64,000 bases of DNA, taken from the NCBI RefSeq assembly GCF_008935075.1, contig NZ_CP044545.1, forward strand, positions 957,501 to 1,021,500. Direction: 5' to 3'. How positions within the stretch are numbered: position 1 is the stretch's first letter; every line of letters starts with the position of its first letter. This stretch comes from Pradoshia sp. D12 (lineage in GTDB: Bacteria > Bacillota > Bacilli > Bacillales > Pradoshiaceae). The notes beneath the pieces were generated by a model. It had not been told where the DNA came from and did no database searches. It was given only the letters and a program-made list of their open reading frames with translations. The translations under genes were made by a program, and so were the position numbers. Positions 16,057-25,624 of this stretch are shown here, in pieces.

Positions 16057-17219
16057 TGTCTGCGCTATTACCGGTCTACAAAAAATGGGATATCACACCA
16101 ATAAAAGCGGATGGCTCATGGATTGAAGCAGAGGGCGGAAAGAAATATCTTGATTTTACATCCGGTATTGGTGTGGTTAATCTCGGGCATAAAAATGATG
16201 AAGTCAAAAAATCTGTCGAGGCACAAATGGAACTGTTCTGGCATACGTCCAATTTGTTTCAGCTTCCCATCCAGGAAGAAGTGGCATTAAAGCTGAACGA
16301 GCTTACCGGATTGGATGGTGTTTTCTTTTGCAATAGCGGTGCAGAAGCAAATGAAGCGGCACTAAAGCTGGCCAGAAGAGCAACTGGAAAAACGAAAATT
16401 ATTACATTCCAACAATCTTTTCACGGTCGTACATTTGGAGCAATGGCTGCTACTGGACAAAGTAGTATCCATGATGGATTTGGCCCATTACTGGAAGGCT
16501 TTGTTTATGTTCCATTTAATGATATTGATGCAGTCCATAAGGCTATAGATGAAGATGTGGCGGCTATTATGGTAGAGATCATTCAAGGTGAAGGCGGGAT
16601 TATTCTTATTGATGAGGGCTTTTTAAAGAGTATTAACCAACTATGCAATGAGAACAATATATTGCTGATTATTGATGAAGTTCAAACGGGAAATGGGAGA
16701 ACAGGCTATCCTTATGCTTATTTAAAGTATAAGGGAATCAAACCGGATATTGTGACCACAGCTAAGGGTCTTGCTAATGGTCTGCCCATAGGTGCGATGG
16801 TAGCCAAAAAAGAGCTGAAAGAATCATTCGGCAAAGGTGTTCATGGTTCTACCTTTGGCGGAAATCCAGTATCATTGGCGGCAAGCAAAGTGGTGTTGAA
16901 TCAAATAAGCAATCCTCAATTTTTAGCAGAAATCAGAGATAAAGCTGAGTGGTTTATTAGTGAACTGAAGATAGCAGCCGAGGATATCCCGGTTATAAAA
17001 GAGATCAGGGGAGAGGGCCTGATGATCGGGATTGAATTAAAGGAAGAAGTAGCTCCCTATATTAAACAAATAATTGAACATCAATTATTTGTCTTACCAG
17101 CCGGCTCGCATGTGATTCGTTTGCTTCCTCCGTTGACTGTTTCACGAGATGAGCTTTTATTAGCTTTAGCCATTTTAAAGGAAGTATGCAAAACCAATCT
17201 AACAATGACGAAGGCCTAA
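16056..17219 (+). CDS. argD: Acetylornithine aminotransferase
   Basis: 387 aa from ATG 16056, with GAGGAGAGGG upstream; an in-frame GTG at 16053 is unlikely. It is a class-III PLP aminotransferase: FCNSGAEANEAALKLAR (about 97-113) binds the PLP phosphate, IIDEVQTGNGRTG (about 206-218) stacks on the cofactor, and the Schiff-base Lys is in TTAKGLANGLPIGAM (about 233-247). It converts N-acetylglutamate semialdehyde to N-acetylornithine. Translation is coupled to argB. Confidence 0.95.
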   Translation: MSALLPVYKKWDITPIKADGSWIEAEGGKKYLDFTSGIGVVNLGHKNDEVKKSVEAQMELFWHTSNLFQLPIQEEVALKLNELTGLDGVFFCNSGAEANEAALKLARRATGKTKIITFQQSFHGRTFGAMAATGQSSIHDGFGPLLEGFVYVPFNDIDAVHKAIDEDVAAIMVEIIQGEGGIILIDEGFLKSINQLCNENNILLIIDEVQTGNGRTGYPYAYLKYKGIKPDIVTTAKGLANGLPIGAMVAKKELKESFGKGVHGSTFGGNPVSLAASKVVLNQISNPQFLAEIRDKAEWFISELKIAAEDIPVIKEIRGEGLMIGIELKEEVAPYIKQIIEHQLFVLPAGSHVIRLLPPLTVSRDELLLALAILKEVCKTNLTMTKA

Positions 17220-17276
17220 GTTATCTGATGCCTCGTTCGTATAGTCTATAAATTTCAAGTGAGAGGAAAGGCAGAT

Positions 17277-18239
17277 ATGAAACTACTGTATGGAACTAAA
17301 CGAATAATCAGTCAAAAAGATTTTTTATCCATGGAAGCCATTACGGCGCAGCAATTGAATGAATTATTGGAGCTCGCAATGGATTTAAAAGAAAGGCTAA
17401 ATAAAGGATATTTGGATACCCCATTAAAGGGGAAAATATTGGGGATGATCTTTGAAAAAAATTCAACAAGGACACGGGTTTCTTTCGAAGCAGGCATGCT
17501 TCAGCTAGGGGGTCATGCCATTTTCTTAAGTAGAAATGACACGCAGCTTGGCAGAGGTGAACCGATTTCAGACACAGCACAAGTGTTATCAGAATATGTG
17601 GATGCAATCATGATACGTACTACTGGCCATGATAGAGCGGAAACATTGGCAACAAGCTCCAGTGTGCCGGTTATTAACGGATTGACTGACCTTGAGCATC
17701 CATGCCAGGCATTGGCTGACTTGTTAACTATTAAGGAAGAGAAAGGAACTCTCCAGGGAATCAAGCTCGCTTATATCGGTGATGGGAATAATGTTGCCAA
17801 TTCTTTGATGATGGCTGCTGTTAAATCGGGTATGCAAATTGCGATTGCAACGCCTCCTGGTTATGAACCAGATCCTCTTTTGGTCGAGAAAGCTATGACT
17901 GAAGCAATAATCAATGGAGGGAAAATAGAACTGTTTCACGATCCAGAGGCTGCTGTTAAGGAAGCTGATGTTATTTATTGTGATGTTTGGACCAGCATGG
18001 GCCAAGAAAAAGAAAATGAAAAAAGGCTGGAAGATTTTAAAAAATTTCAGGTAAATGAGCAATTGGCTGCTGGCGCCAAACTCGATTATTTATTTATGCA
18101 CTGCTTACCAGCACATCGCGGTGAAGAGGTGACATCTTCCATTATTGACTCATCTAATTCCATTGTCATTAAACAGGCGGGAAATCGTTTACATGCTCAA
18201 AAAGCACTTTTGGTTGATTTAATGGTCAAACCTAACTAA
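17277..18239 (+). CDS. argF: Ornithine carbamoyltransferase
   Basis: 320 aa from ATG 17277, with GAGAGGAAAGG upstream; GTG 17259 is in frame but lies inside the ribosome-site region. Signature motifs are STRTRVSFE (carbamoyl-phosphate binding), HPCQALADL and [10 protein letters not shown] with the catalytic Cys. It joins carbamoyl phosphate to ornithine to give citrulline. In B. subtilis carA-carB separate argD and argF; here argF follows argD by 57 bases, so arginine-dedicated carbamoyl phosphate synthase is not encoded in this operon. Confidence 0.95.
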   Translation: MKLLYGTKRIISQKDFLSMEAITAQQLNELLELAMDLKERLNKGYLDTPLKGKILGMIFEKNSTRTRVSFEAGMLQLGGHAIFLSRNDTQLGRGEPISDTAQVLSEYVDAIMIRTTGHDRAETLATSSSVPVINGLTDLEHPCQALADLLTIKEEKGTLQGIKLAYIGDGNNVANSLMMAAVKSGMQIAIATPPGYEPDPLLVEKAMTEAIINGGKIELFHDPEAAVKEADVIYCDVWTSMGQEKENEKRLEDFKKFQVNEQLAAGAKLDYLFMHCLPAHRGEEVTSSIIDSSNSIVIKQAGNRLHAQKALLVDLMVKPN

Positions 18240-18285
18240 TAGTTGAACAATAATTGGGGATTCTAGAACAAAAGGAGGGATTTTT

Positions 18286-18471
18286 TTGGGACAGAATCGT
18301 CATTTTAAACATGGACAAAAGGCACCAAATAATGGTGAATATATCGAAATAGGGGAGACTGGCAGCAATGTCGTTAACCCAAAGAAGATTAAGCTGAAAG
18401 CAGGAGAGTATTTTCCTGAGACAACCAATGATGATCGTCATTGGACATATGTATCAAAAAAGGGCCGCTAA
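18286..18471 (+). CDS. yjzC: YjzC-family small protein
   Basis: 61 aa from a TTG start preceded by AAAGGAGGG. The product is basic and polar (MGQNRHFKHGQKAPNNGEYI..., ending in YVSKKGR) and matches the YjzC family found after argF in Bacillus. The function is unknown. The stop codon lies inside the loop of its own terminator (18461-18487), leaving essentially no 3' untranslated region. Confidence 0.85.
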   Translation: MGQNRHFKHGQKAPNNGEYIEIGETGSNVVNPKKIKLKAGEYFPETTNDDRHWTYVSKKGR

Positions 18472-18487
18472 TTAGCGGCCCTTTTTT
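18461..18487. terminator. Bidirectional terminator between yjzC and yjzD
   Basis: AGGGCCGCTAATTAGCGGCCCT is a near-perfect palindrome flanked by A-run and T-run, so it can serve both converging genes; it overlaps the yjzC stop codon. Confidence 0.92.
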
Positions 18488-18496
18488 GAAAATGAA

Positions 18497-18688
18497 TTAA
18501 TGTCCGGATTCCTGTACCGGATCATTTGGTATTACAGCTGAAACCACTAAAATTAATAGGGTAATGACCACACTAAGAATGGAAGCTGTATTGAAATCGT
18601 ATTTACCGCCTTCAACCATTGAGCTTGTTACATAAATCACCATATGTGTTAATGCAAATGTCCATATAAATGTCAAAATATATTTCAA
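18497..18688 (-). CDS. yjzD: YjzD / DUF2929-type small membrane protein
   Basis: 63 aa from TTG 18688, preceded by GGGGTGAG; an in-frame ATG at 18706 gives six extra residues but overlaps that ribosome site. Two hydrophobic segments (KYILTFIWTFALTHMVIYV and SILSVVITLLILVVSAVI) indicate a two-helix membrane protein with a short polar loop containing VEGGKYDFNTAS. Position, convergent with yjzC, and size fit B. subtilis YjzD. Function unknown. Confidence 0.8.
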   Translation of the reverse strand: MKYILTFIWTFALTHMVIYVTSSMVEGGKYDFNTASILSVVITLLILVVSAVIPNDPVQESGH

Positions 18689-18952
18689 TTTTCTCACCCC
18701 GTTCATCTACAATCCGTTATTATTTTATCATACCATACGTAACACTGGAAACAATTTAAATTATTTAGGTAAATATGGTTTGTACTTTATTACTTTGGGT
18801 TTTATCATAACATAGCCCAAAATGCAATTGATTATGAATACAAGTTAAAAAATAAATGGTTATTCTAAGCAATCAGAGAGATAAATAGCCCGGACAAATT
18901 GATTTATAGTGACATACATTAACATGGACTAAGGTTATTTGAGGGGAAAGCT

Positions 18953-19675
18953 ATGATAAATCACAAAACGTTTCAACTGAATAAAGAATGGACAACCATT
19001 TTTTACCCGGAACAACCGAGTGGCTTTGCCATTATGTTACTCGGTGGAGATAAGCATTATATAAATGAAAAAGCTAATTTTTGGCTGGATCATCCAGGCA
19101 AAAAACAAATGCTTGAGTATCTGTTGAAGAGAGGGTATACGGTTTTTAGCTCTTATTTATCCGGTGCGCATTGGGGTAATGCTGAAGCTGCAGATTTAGC
19201 TATGGAAATGTATGCATTTTTTATCCGCAAGGAAATCGTAAACGAAAGAATTCATATCATAGCGGAAGGAACTGGCGCGTTGGTGTTAGATACAATTTGT
19301 CATAAATTAAAAGAAAAAGTACGATCTGTTGTATTACTAAATCCCATATTATCCGTAAAACAGAGCTATGAAAAAGAAGAAATAAATAAATTTTTCTTTA
19401 AGAAAATGAAAAAAGAATTGTACCAAGCCTACCATTTGGATGATCATACATTTAAAGAATGGATGGAGAAGAAGCCGGATACGACATTAGGAAAAGATAT
19501 GCCGGTCTTAATCGTGCACGTCCTCGATAGGCTGGAAAGCAACCTGCCGGTTAAATATAGCTCATTCATTAACAATCATCCTTCATCAGAAATTAAGTAT
19601 ATTACACCGGAAAAAAGATATATTATTCCTTATCAAATCAATTCCTTTTTTAAAAACCATGAAAAAGATTTATAA
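18953..19675 (+). CDS. Putative alpha/beta hydrolase at the yjaU position
   Basis: 240 aa. The arrangement FAIMLLGGDKHY near the N-terminus, RGYTVFSSYLSGAHWG (about 62-77), then IHIIAEGTGALVLDTICH (about 98-115) and VVLLNP suggests an alpha/beta-hydrolase fold. The usual nucleophile elbow G-x-S-x-G appears here as AEGTGAL, which lacks Ser, so it may be catalytically inactive or use another residue. The place between yjzD and a yjaV-like gene is where B. subtilis has yjaU. Function unknown. Confidence 0.6.
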   Translation: MINHKTFQLNKEWTTIFYPEQPSGFAIMLLGGDKHYINEKANFWLDHPGKKQMLEYLLKRGYTVFSSYLSGAHWGNAEAADLAMEMYAFFIRKEIVNERIHIIAEGTGALVLDTICHKLKEKVRSVVLLNPILSVKQSYEKEEINKFFFKKMKKELYQAYHLDDHTFKEWMEKKPDTTLGKDMPVLIVHVLDRLESNLPVKYSSFINNHPSSEIKYITPEKRYIIPYQINSFFKNHEKDL

Positions 19676-19734
19676 ATCTGAATAACCCTCGGGTTGGTTT
19701 AATACATTTATATAAACCGACAGGGGGTTTTTAT

Positions 19735-20487
19735 ATGCCTGAACATATTGTTCTGTCTCCGTATTCCTTTGTTGGATTTGAGATATGCAATAGGTTAATG
19801 GAAGAGGGTGTAGAGGTTATTGGGGTGGATCTACCTGTTTTGGTCGATCCAAAAGAAAAGGAAGAAAAAGAATTATTTTTAGGTAGAAATTCAAATTTCA
19901 AAGTAAAGAAACATGATCAGGTTATTAATGAAATAAAGGATGGCTATTTTTTTTATATTACTGATATGGATAATGAGTGTGAAAAATGGCTTGAATATGT
20001 AGAAAAAATCCCTAAAAAAATTGAGGATACGTTTATTTATGTAGGTATGGATAAAGAGGGATTGGTTAACAAGGATATTCCTAATCGAGTGGATACCACT
20101 ATCATATTGCCAACCGTATACGGTCCATGGCAGCCGGAAAATACCGTCTTTTACAATTGTCTTAGTCAATCTCAATTTCCTTTTGAGCTATATGATTTAG
20201 AAAACAAAAGAGATGCTATCTATATAAGCGATGCCATTACAGCTATTTTTGAAATATCAAAATTTGAGCATGGAATCTACCAGGTTCAATCTGATATAAA
20301 AGAACATTGGCACCTTTTATTAAAAGAGCTTGGTTATCGGATTATCGCAGAAACTGGTGAAAAGCGAAATCCTGACCTTCAAAAGCTGAACATTAGGGAA
20401 TATTTAGCGGTAACAAAAATATCCCCGCATGTGGGGATCAATTTAGTTAAGCAGCATATAAGGATTAGGAACCTCATGAGCTATTAG
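19735..20487 (+). CDS. NAD(P)-binding epimerase/dehydratase-like protein at the yjaV position
   Basis: 250 aa. The beginning (VLSPYSFVGFEICNRLMEEGVEVIGVD, about 5-31) looks like an extended-SDR Rossmann start, but the usual G-x-x-G-x-x-G is degenerate (SPYSFVG). TIILPTVYGPWQPE (about 122-135) and DAIYISDAITAIFEI (about 156-170) match the late motifs of NDP-sugar epimerases. The catalytic Y-x-x-x-K is not obvious, so it may be a non-catalytic SDR. The ribosome site is GGGGG. It lies upstream of comZ but is separated from it by a terminator. Confidence 0.65.
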   Translation: MPEHIVLSPYSFVGFEICNRLMEEGVEVIGVDLPVLVDPKEKEEKELFLGRNSNFKVKKHDQVINEIKDGYFFYITDMDNECEKWLEYVEKIPKKIEDTFIYVGMDKEGLVNKDIPNRVDTTIILPTVYGPWQPENTVFYNCLSQSQFPFELYDLENKRDAIYISDAITAIFEISKFEHGIYQVQSDIKEHWHLLLKELGYRIIAETGEKRNPDLQKLNIREYLAVTKISPHVGINLVKQHIRIRNLMSY

Positions 20488-20505
20488 AATACTTTTTATA
20501 TAATC

Positions 20506-20535
20506 GCCCCTTTCTATCATTATTAAGGGGTTTTT
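20506..20535 (+). terminator. Terminator before comZ
   Basis: CCCCTT pairs with AAGGGG, followed by TTTTT. Confidence 0.7.
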
Positions 20536-20563
20536 ACAATTATTTGGAAAGGCGGTGGTTAAC

Positions 20564-20752
20564 ATGAAGAGGAAGCTTGAATATATGGCAATGGGCATGA
20601 AACACTATTCAGAAATCAAAAAGAAATTAAGTGAAGCGGGCTTAGATATAGATCGTCAACAATTACAGCCATTTATGGACATTTTCTTTACGGTTATGGA
20701 TGAGGCTTATGAAAAAGGATATAAAGATGGTCGTTTAAAAAAAGGTGAGTGA
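20564..20752 (+). CDS. comZ: ComZ-like competence regulator
   Basis: 62 aa from ATG 20564, preceded by AAAGGCGGTGG. The helical pattern with QPFMDIFFTVMDEAYEKGYKDG (about 34-55) matches ComZ, which in B. subtilis acts with Med on comK/comG expression. The usual partner med, directly upstream in B. subtilis, is absent here; the preceding gene is the SDR-like protein. Located just before the convergent yjzB-like gene and fabH, as in B. subtilis. Confidence 0.8.
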   Translation: MKRKLEYMAMGMKHYSEIKKKLSEAGLDIDRQQLQPFMDIFFTVMDEAYEKGYKDGRLKKGE

Positions 20753-20759
20753 AAGTCCT

Positions 20760-21005
20760 TCACTTGATTAAATTTGTAAATTTACTTATAAGGGATGGAA
20801 TCTTTTTGAAATAAGGACTCAATTCGCTGATAGTGGACATTAGAACATCAGATTGTTCCATCAGTCTAGTGAAATCAATATTGGATGCTTGCTGTTCTTC
20901 AGGGGGAGGATCTTCCTTCGCCTGATTTTTCGTATGACGATCACCAAACATAAATCGATTAAAAGCCTCCTGATTGTCTGACCTGTTTCTATGATCATTG
21001 TTCAA
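20760..21005 (-). CDS. yjzB: YjzB-like small hydrophilic protein
   Basis: 81 aa from TTG 21005, with GAGGTGA five bases upstream; GTG 21026 is in frame but has no ribosome site. The N-terminal half is polar and proline-rich (KEDPPPEEQQ), and the C-terminal half is amphipathic (LMEQSDVLMSTISELSPYFKKIP). Size and place, convergent with comZ and divergent from fabH, fit B. subtilis yjzB. No known function. Confidence 0.65.
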   Translation of the reverse strand: MNNDHRNRSDNQEAFNRFMFGDRHTKNQAKEDPPPEEQQASNIDFTRLMEQSDVLMSTISELSPYFKKIPSLISKFTNLIK

Positions 21006-21100
21006 GACATTCACCTCGTTTTTCACATATTCTTACTAATTAATGTATGTTGATATTGCTGGCTTGTATGGACATTCATTCATCTTTTTCGGAAAATTTG

Positions 21101-21129
21101 TTGCAATAAGGATTGATTTCTTTTAGAAT
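21101..21129 (+). promoter_or_regulatory. Sigma-A promoter of fabH-fabF
   Basis: TTGCAA (21101-21106), 17-base spacer, TAGAAT (21124-21129), about 60 bases before fabH. Confidence 0.65.
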
Positions 21130-21146
21130 TAGTACCAAGTCATAAT
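21128..21146 (+). promoter_or_regulatory. FapR-type operator at fabH
   Basis: ATTAGTACCAAGTCATAAT resembles the FapR consensus TTAGTACCTGRTACTAA, with an intact left arm and a weaker right arm. It overlaps the -10 region and start point, the place where FapR represses until malonyl-CoA binds. Confidence 0.65.
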
Positions 21147-21190
21147 ATCAAATAATATAATCAGATGAATATAGCAAGAGGGGTGTAAGG

Positions 21191-22126
21191 ATGAATGCTG
21201 GCATAATCGGAATTGGCAAATATCTTCCTGAAAACGTGGTAACAAACTTTGATTTGGAAAAAAAGATTGATACGTCAGATGAATGGATCCGAACACGCAC
21301 TGGAATAGAAGAAAGAAGAATTGCCGATGATACCGTTGATTCTTCACATATGGCCTACGAGGCAGCAGTCAGGGCGATGGAGAATGCTGGAGTGACTGCT
21401 GAGGAAATTGAATTAATTCTAGTGGCAACTGTCACACCGGACCAATCCTTTCCTACAGTTTCCTGTATGATTCAAGAAAGATTGGGCGCAGTTAATGCAG
21501 CAGCTATGGATATTAGTGCAGCCTGTGCAGGATTTACCTATGGAATTGTAACTGCAAGTCAATTTATTAGGACAGGCAGCTATCGCACAATCTTGGTAGT
21601 AGGTGTGGAAAAGCTTTCAAAAATTACGGATTGGAATGACCGTAATACGGCTGTACTATTCGGAGACGGAGCAGGAGCAGCAGTATTGGGTCCTGTCAGT
21701 GATGGAAAGGGCATTCTATCTTTCGAGCTTGGAGCGGACGGTTCTGGTGGCATTCATTTAGAGAAAAAGCAAGATTATCTCACGATGAATGGCCGGGAAG
21801 TGTATAAGTTTGCAGTTAGACAAATGGGTGAATCATCCATCAATGTTTTAAATAAAGCAGGTTTGACAAAAGAGGATGTAGACTTTTTAATTCCGCATCA
21901 AGCAAATATACGAATTATGGAAGCTGCGAGACAAAGATTGGAGCTTCCAATTGAAAAGATGTCCAAAACGATTCATAAATATGGCAACACATCGTCATCT
22001 ACTATTCCGATTGCGCTTGCTGAAGAAGTGGAAGCAGGAAAAATAAAAGACGGTGATTTGCTAGTATTAGTTGGTTTTGGAGCCGGTTTAACATGGGGAG
22101 CAGTTGCGATGCGATGGGGCAAATAA
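21191..22126 (+). CDS. fabH: 3-oxoacyl-ACP synthase III (FabH)
   Basis: 311 aa. Catalytic Cys C112 is in [12 protein letters not shown]; the His is in [10 protein letters not shown] (about 236-245) and the Asn in [13 protein letters not shown] (about 266-278), the full Cys-His-Asn triad of KAS III. It condenses a branched or straight acyl-CoA primer with malonyl-ACP to start fatty-acid synthesis. It corresponds to B. subtilis fabHA, with fabF 34 bases downstream and a FapR-type operator upstream. Confidence 0.96.
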   Translation: MNAGIIGIGKYLPENVVTNFDLEKKIDTSDEWIRTRTGIEERRIADDTVDSSHMAYEAAVRAMENAGVTAEEIELILVATVTPDQSFPTVSCMIQERLGAVNAAAMDISAACAGFTYGIVTASQFIRTGSYRTILVVGVEKLSKITDWNDRNTAVLFGDGAGAAVLGPVSDGKGILSFELGADGSGGIHLEKKQDYLTMNGREVYKFAVRQMGESSINVLNKAGLTKEDVDFLIPHQANIRIMEAARQRLELPIEKMSKTIHKYGNTSSSTIPIALAEEVEAGKIKDGDLLVLVGFGAGLTWGAVAMRWGK

Positions 22127-22159
22127 GAAAAGCCGAGATTAACTCAAGGAGAGATTGTA

Positions 22160-23401
22160 ATGGAGAGTAAACGTGTAGTTGTGACAGGTATGGGGACCAT
22201 ATCACCTTTAGGCAATACTATCCGGGAGAACTGGGAAAACTTAGTGGCCGGAGTTTCAGGAATCGGGCCATTAACCAGAGTTAATGCGGATGAGTACCCT
22301 GCTAAGACAGCGGGGGAAGTAAAAAACTTTGAGATAACAGATATTATTGATCGGAAAGAAGCTAGAAAAATGGACCGGTTCACCCATTATGCGATTGCAG
22401 CATCAAAAATGGCAGTTGAGGATGCTAAATTGGAGATTACTCCTGAGAACGCAAATCGTGTTGGTGTATGGATTGGTTCCGGAATTGGCGGCATGGAGAC
22501 ATTCGAACAGCAATATGAAACATTTCAAAAAAGAGGCTATCGTAGGGTCAGTCCATTTTTTGTGCCGATGCTTATTCCGGACATGGCTGCAGGACAAGTA
22601 TCCATACTTCTCGGAGCTAAAGGGGTAAATTCCTGTACGGTGACAGCATGTGCTACAGGAACGAATTCAATCGGAGATGCGTTTAAAGTTATCCAGCGCG
22701 GTGATGCGGATGTGATGATTACAGGAGGTGCGGAAGCCCCTATCACGAAAATGTCTGTAGCTGGTTTCTGTGCGAATACTGCTTTATCCTCTAACCCAGA
22801 TCCTAAAACATCAAGCCGTCCATTTGATAAAAATCGAGATGGATTTGTTATTGGAGAAGGTTCAGGCATTCTCGTACTTGAGGAATTATCACATGCAATT
22901 GCGAGAAATGCGCCGATATATGCTGAAATTGTCGGATATGGATCAACAGGGGATGCCCATCATATAACCGCTCCAGCCCCTGAAGGAGAAGGTGGCGCAA
23001 GAGCGATGAAAATGGCTATTGATGATGCAGGTCTTGATCCGGAACAGATTGATTATATTAATGCTCATGGAACAAGCACAGAATACAATGATTCCTATGA
23101 AACGATGGCCATTAAAACAGTCTTTGGTGATCACGCTTATAAACTGGCAGTAAGTTCAACAAAATCGATGACCGGTCATTTATTGGGAGCAGCAGGTGGC
23201 GTTGAAGCAGTCTATACGGTTTTGGCAATCAAGAATGGTATCATTCCACCGACTATTAATCTTGAAACACCGGATCCCGTGTGTGATCTTGATTATGTCC
23301 CGGGTGAAGCAAGAAAACGCCAAGTTGACTGTGCGATGAGTAATTCACTTGGATTTGGCGGCCACAATGCCACAATCGTTTTTAAAAAATATAACGGATA
23401 G
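22160..23401 (+). CDS. fabF: 3-oxoacyl-ACP synthase II (FabF)
   Basis: 413 aa. Catalytic C164 is in [11 protein letters not shown]; the two His residues are in [11 protein letters not shown] (about 299-309) and [15 protein letters not shown] (about 333-347). This is the elongating condensing enzyme of type II fatty-acid synthesis, and the likely thermal-response and cerulenin target in bacilli. The ribosome site AAGGAGAG precedes ATG. It is the last gene of the fabH-fabF unit; a strong terminator follows. Confidence 0.97.
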   Translation: MESKRVVVTGMGTISPLGNTIRENWENLVAGVSGIGPLTRVNADEYPAKTAGEVKNFEITDIIDRKEARKMDRFTHYAIAASKMAVEDAKLEITPENANRVGVWIGSGIGGMETFEQQYETFQKRGYRRVSPFFVPMLIPDMAAGQVSILLGAKGVNSCTVTACATGTNSIGDAFKVIQRGDADVMITGGAEAPITKMSVAGFCANTALSSNPDPKTSSRPFDKNRDGFVIGEGSGILVLEELSHAIARNAPIYAEIVGYGSTGDAHHITAPAPEGEGGARAMKMAIDDAGLDPEQIDYINAHGTSTEYNDSYETMAIKTVFGDHAYKLAVSSTKSMTGHLLGAAGGVEAVYTVLAIKNGIIPPTINLETPDPVCDLDYVPGEARKRQVDCAMSNSLGFGGHNATIVFKKYNG

Positions 23402-23411
23402 AAAACTTCAA

Positions 23412-23458
23412 GCGGCCTCTCTTTTTGGTTCATCTACCAAAAAGGGAGGCTATTTTGA
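23412..23458 (+). terminator. Terminator after fabF
   Basis: GCCTCTCTTTTTGGT pairs with ACCAAAAAGGGAGGC around a short loop, then TATTTTGATT. Confidence 0.85.
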
Positions 23459-23522
23459 TTCCCATAAAATATATCCTTTCATATAATGCTCTATTCAAAT
23501 ATAAACAGGATAGGTGAATGGG

Positions 23523-24293
23523 ATGGGAGTTATCAGAACGGATAAATGGTTGGAGGAGTCCTTTAATGATCGGTTAAAAATAGAAGAGAATATTTTAGAC
23601 ACAGTAAATATGCGAGAACATGTTCTAATTGAAGTTTTAAATAGAATTGGCCTATACCAGCCCAACCTAAAAACAAACAAGACATATCAAAATATGAAGG
23701 AACGGAAGGTGTGGCATAGAATCGCACTTTATCATAAAAAATATAAAAAAGCATGGGATGGTCCGGATATTCCTATTTTCCTATTTCCGATGGCAAGTGA
23801 AGTGTTCAGCTTATTTCGCTCTCCCAATAAACATAAATCAGGGATTGCTTTCATTGATAAATTGTTTTTATTTATATCGGAGAAGGTGAAGGATAAAGAA
23901 CTGGAAGCTCTATTTGTCCATGAATATCATCATACAACGAGATTGGAATCCCTGGGGGGGCAGGTTAAGCATAGATTGGCAGACTCTATTATTATGGAGG
24001 GTCTTGCAGAATTTGCGGTATCAGAATATTGCGGTGAATCGTATTTGGCGCCTTGGATAACCAATTATCAAACGAAGGAAATCGAAGAACTGATTACAGA
24101 AAAATTCAAACCGAACTTTGATATGAAGCGATCTGATCCCCTTCATGATAAGTTGTTATTTGGGCATGGTACAATGCCAAAAATGGCCGGATATGCGGCA
24201 GGTTACAAACTTGTAAAGGATTATGCAGATCTTCATTCCATGAAGACTAGGGATATGATTGGTCTTTCTACTGATAAAATAATCAATGGATAA
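23523..24293 (+). CDS. yjaZ: DUF2268 putative zinc-dependent protease YjaZ
   Basis: 256 aa from ATG 23523, preceded by AGGATAGGTGA; GTG 23514 would add three residues. Residues around 135 read FVHEYHHTTRLESLGG, an H-E-x-x-H zinc site, followed by SIIMEGLAEFAVSEYCGE, where the Glu in MEGLAE is the probable third ligand, as in DUF2268 predicted proteases. There is no signal peptide, so it is cytoplasmic. Physiological substrate unknown. Position after fabF is as in B. subtilis. Confidence 0.82.
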   Translation: MGVIRTDKWLEESFNDRLKIEENILDTVNMREHVLIEVLNRIGLYQPNLKTNKTYQNMKERKVWHRIALYHKKYKKAWDGPDIPIFLFPMASEVFSLFRSPNKHKSGIAFIDKLFLFISEKVKDKELEALFVHEYHHTTRLESLGGQVKHRLADSIIMEGLAEFAVSEYCGESYLAPWITNYQTKEIEELITEKFKPNFDMKRSDPLHDKLLFGHGTMPKMAGYAAGYKLVKDYADLHSMKTRDMIGLSTDKIING

Positions 24294-24398
24294 TTCACTA
24301 TGCAAAGAAAATCAATTTGCCACTCATACAAGGAATATTTTACAGGAAACTTGCCTATAATGATTGACAAATAGGATAGAAGTGAGGGATATTCGGGA

Positions 24399-25160
24399 AT
24401 GTTGTATCTCCATGATGTTTGGGTAAATTGGTTTGAAGGTGAAGAAAACAGTTATAACATTTGCAGCTTTCACGAGTGGAGGAAAGAGGATACGGTTGAG
24501 TTACTTGACCAGGTTCCGCTTTTGAAGTTGGAGCCGGTTCTTTTTCACTACATTGAAAATGATTTATTGGAATTGCCTTCAAGTCTTCTACAGGATGTTT
24601 ATAAGAAGGCGTATATTCGGAAGAATCATGAAAGACTTCCGATGGATTATTGTTTTGTTGCTACAGATGGGACAGGCATCATTGCTATTGATACGATAGG
24701 ATACACCATACCAATCCGAAAGAGTAGATTAATTCCAAGGCAGGAGCAATTGGCTTATGATATGGTACGTAATGTGGATGCGCATCAGTATGACTATCAG
24801 TCAATGATTACAGATTATCAGAAGAAAGAGTATCATATCCTTTCCCCATCTCCTGATTTTATGCTGGGGTTAACACGCAAGGAACGTCAATTAAAGCAAT
24901 TATTGTTCATGGTACTTGATCAATTAAAAAGTTCAAGCAATACAGCTGAAATTCGTTATTGGTATACAGAATGGGCGCCTGAACAATATTCAACAGTTTT
25001 AAAAATGGATTTTGATGAAATATGGCACAAGCTATACTCGGAAATGAAGATAGGCTGGTCAGAAAAACACGCCATGTTATGTGAACGTTTAATAAAAGGC
25101 CAACCATTTTTCGAAAAGCTCTGGGAAATAGAAGTAGGAGATCGACCATCCATGCTGTAA
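24399..25160 (+). CDS. yjbA: UPF0736 family protein YjbA
   Basis: 253 aa. Recognised from the N-terminal [17 protein letters not shown] and the EWRK and [10 protein letters not shown]-like blocks typical of this Bacillus-restricted family, and from its place before trpS. It is cytoplasmic, with no catalytic motif visible. In B. subtilis the app operon lies between yjaZ and yjbA; here the two genes are only 105 bases apart. The stop codon sits inside the loop of the terminator. Confidence 0.85.
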   Translation: MLYLHDVWVNWFEGEENSYNICSFHEWRKEDTVELLDQVPLLKLEPVLFHYIENDLLELPSSLLQDVYKKAYIRKNHERLPMDYCFVATDGTGIIAIDTIGYTIPIRKSRLIPRQEQLAYDMVRNVDAHQYDYQSMITDYQKKEYHILSPSPDFMLGLTRKERQLKQLLFMVLDQLKSSSNTAEIRYWYTEWAPEQYSTVLKMDFDEIWHKLYSEMKIGWSEKHAMLCERLIKGQPFFEKLWEIEVGDRPSML

Positions 25161-25174
25161 TGGATGGTTTTTTT
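25145..25174 (+). terminator. Terminator overlapping the end of yjbA
   Basis: ACCATCCAT (25145-25153) pairs with ATGGATGGT (25160-25168), followed by seven T; the yjbA TAA is in the loop. Confidence 0.88.
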
Positions 25175-25184
25175 ATATAAAAAG

Positions 25185-25620
25185 CTTATGACTCAAGCTC
25201 CTAGGAGCCGAAGCTAGATTAAGTAAAAAGCTGAGGCGACTGTTCAGCTCCGACAAGCATAAGAGGAGGCACGTAGGGAGGCGCTCTTTCCTCCCGTAGT
25301 GGCTACACTTATGACCTCGAGGAGCTAGGAGCCGAAGCTAGATTGAATAAAAACCTGAAACTAACTTAAGGAACGAAAACTAAAAGCGCCACATCGTGTG
25401 GCAACGTCTTTGTGACCAACATGCTGTTGGCCTCCGTAGTGGCTACACTTATGACCTCGAGGAGCTAGGAGCCGAAGCTAGATTGAATAAAAGCTGAAAC
25501 TAACTTAAGGAACGAAGACTAAAAGCGCCACATCGTGTGGCAACGTCTTTGTGACCAACATCCTGTTGGCCTCCGCAGAGTATTTGCTTATGACTCGAGT
25601 TCCTAGGCCCTGAAGTCGAA
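25185..25620. repeat. About 140-bp tandem intergenic repeat, two full and two partial copies
   Basis: The word CTTATGAC occurs at 25185, 25308, 25448 and 25587. Units 25295-25434 (140 bp) and 25435-25573 (139 bp) are almost identical, differing by a few substitutions and one A. Each unit contains GAGCTAGGAGCCGAAGCTAG and two hairpins, GCCACATCGTGTGGC and CCAACAT-CTGTTGG. The outer copies keep only the CTTATGAC...CTAGATT part and then diverge; the first contains GCTGAGGCGACTGTTCAGC, a word I associate with dispersed intergenic repeats in Bacillaceae. No open frame is kept between copies. Confidence 0.9.
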
Positions 25621-25624
25621 TATA

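Noticed and set aside
17724-18062. 112-aa open frame on the minus strand inside argF
   Set aside because: Fully antisense to a complete, motif-rich argF, with no ribosome site; a shadow frame.
22537-22869. 110-aa open frame on the minus strand inside fabF
   Set aside because: Antisense to a conserved gene and Pro/Ser-rich as expected from a mirrored reading; no ribosome site.
25185-25620. CRISPR array
   Set aside because: Units are about 140 bp with no unique spacers between short repeats and no cas genes nearby; this is a tandem intergenic repeat.
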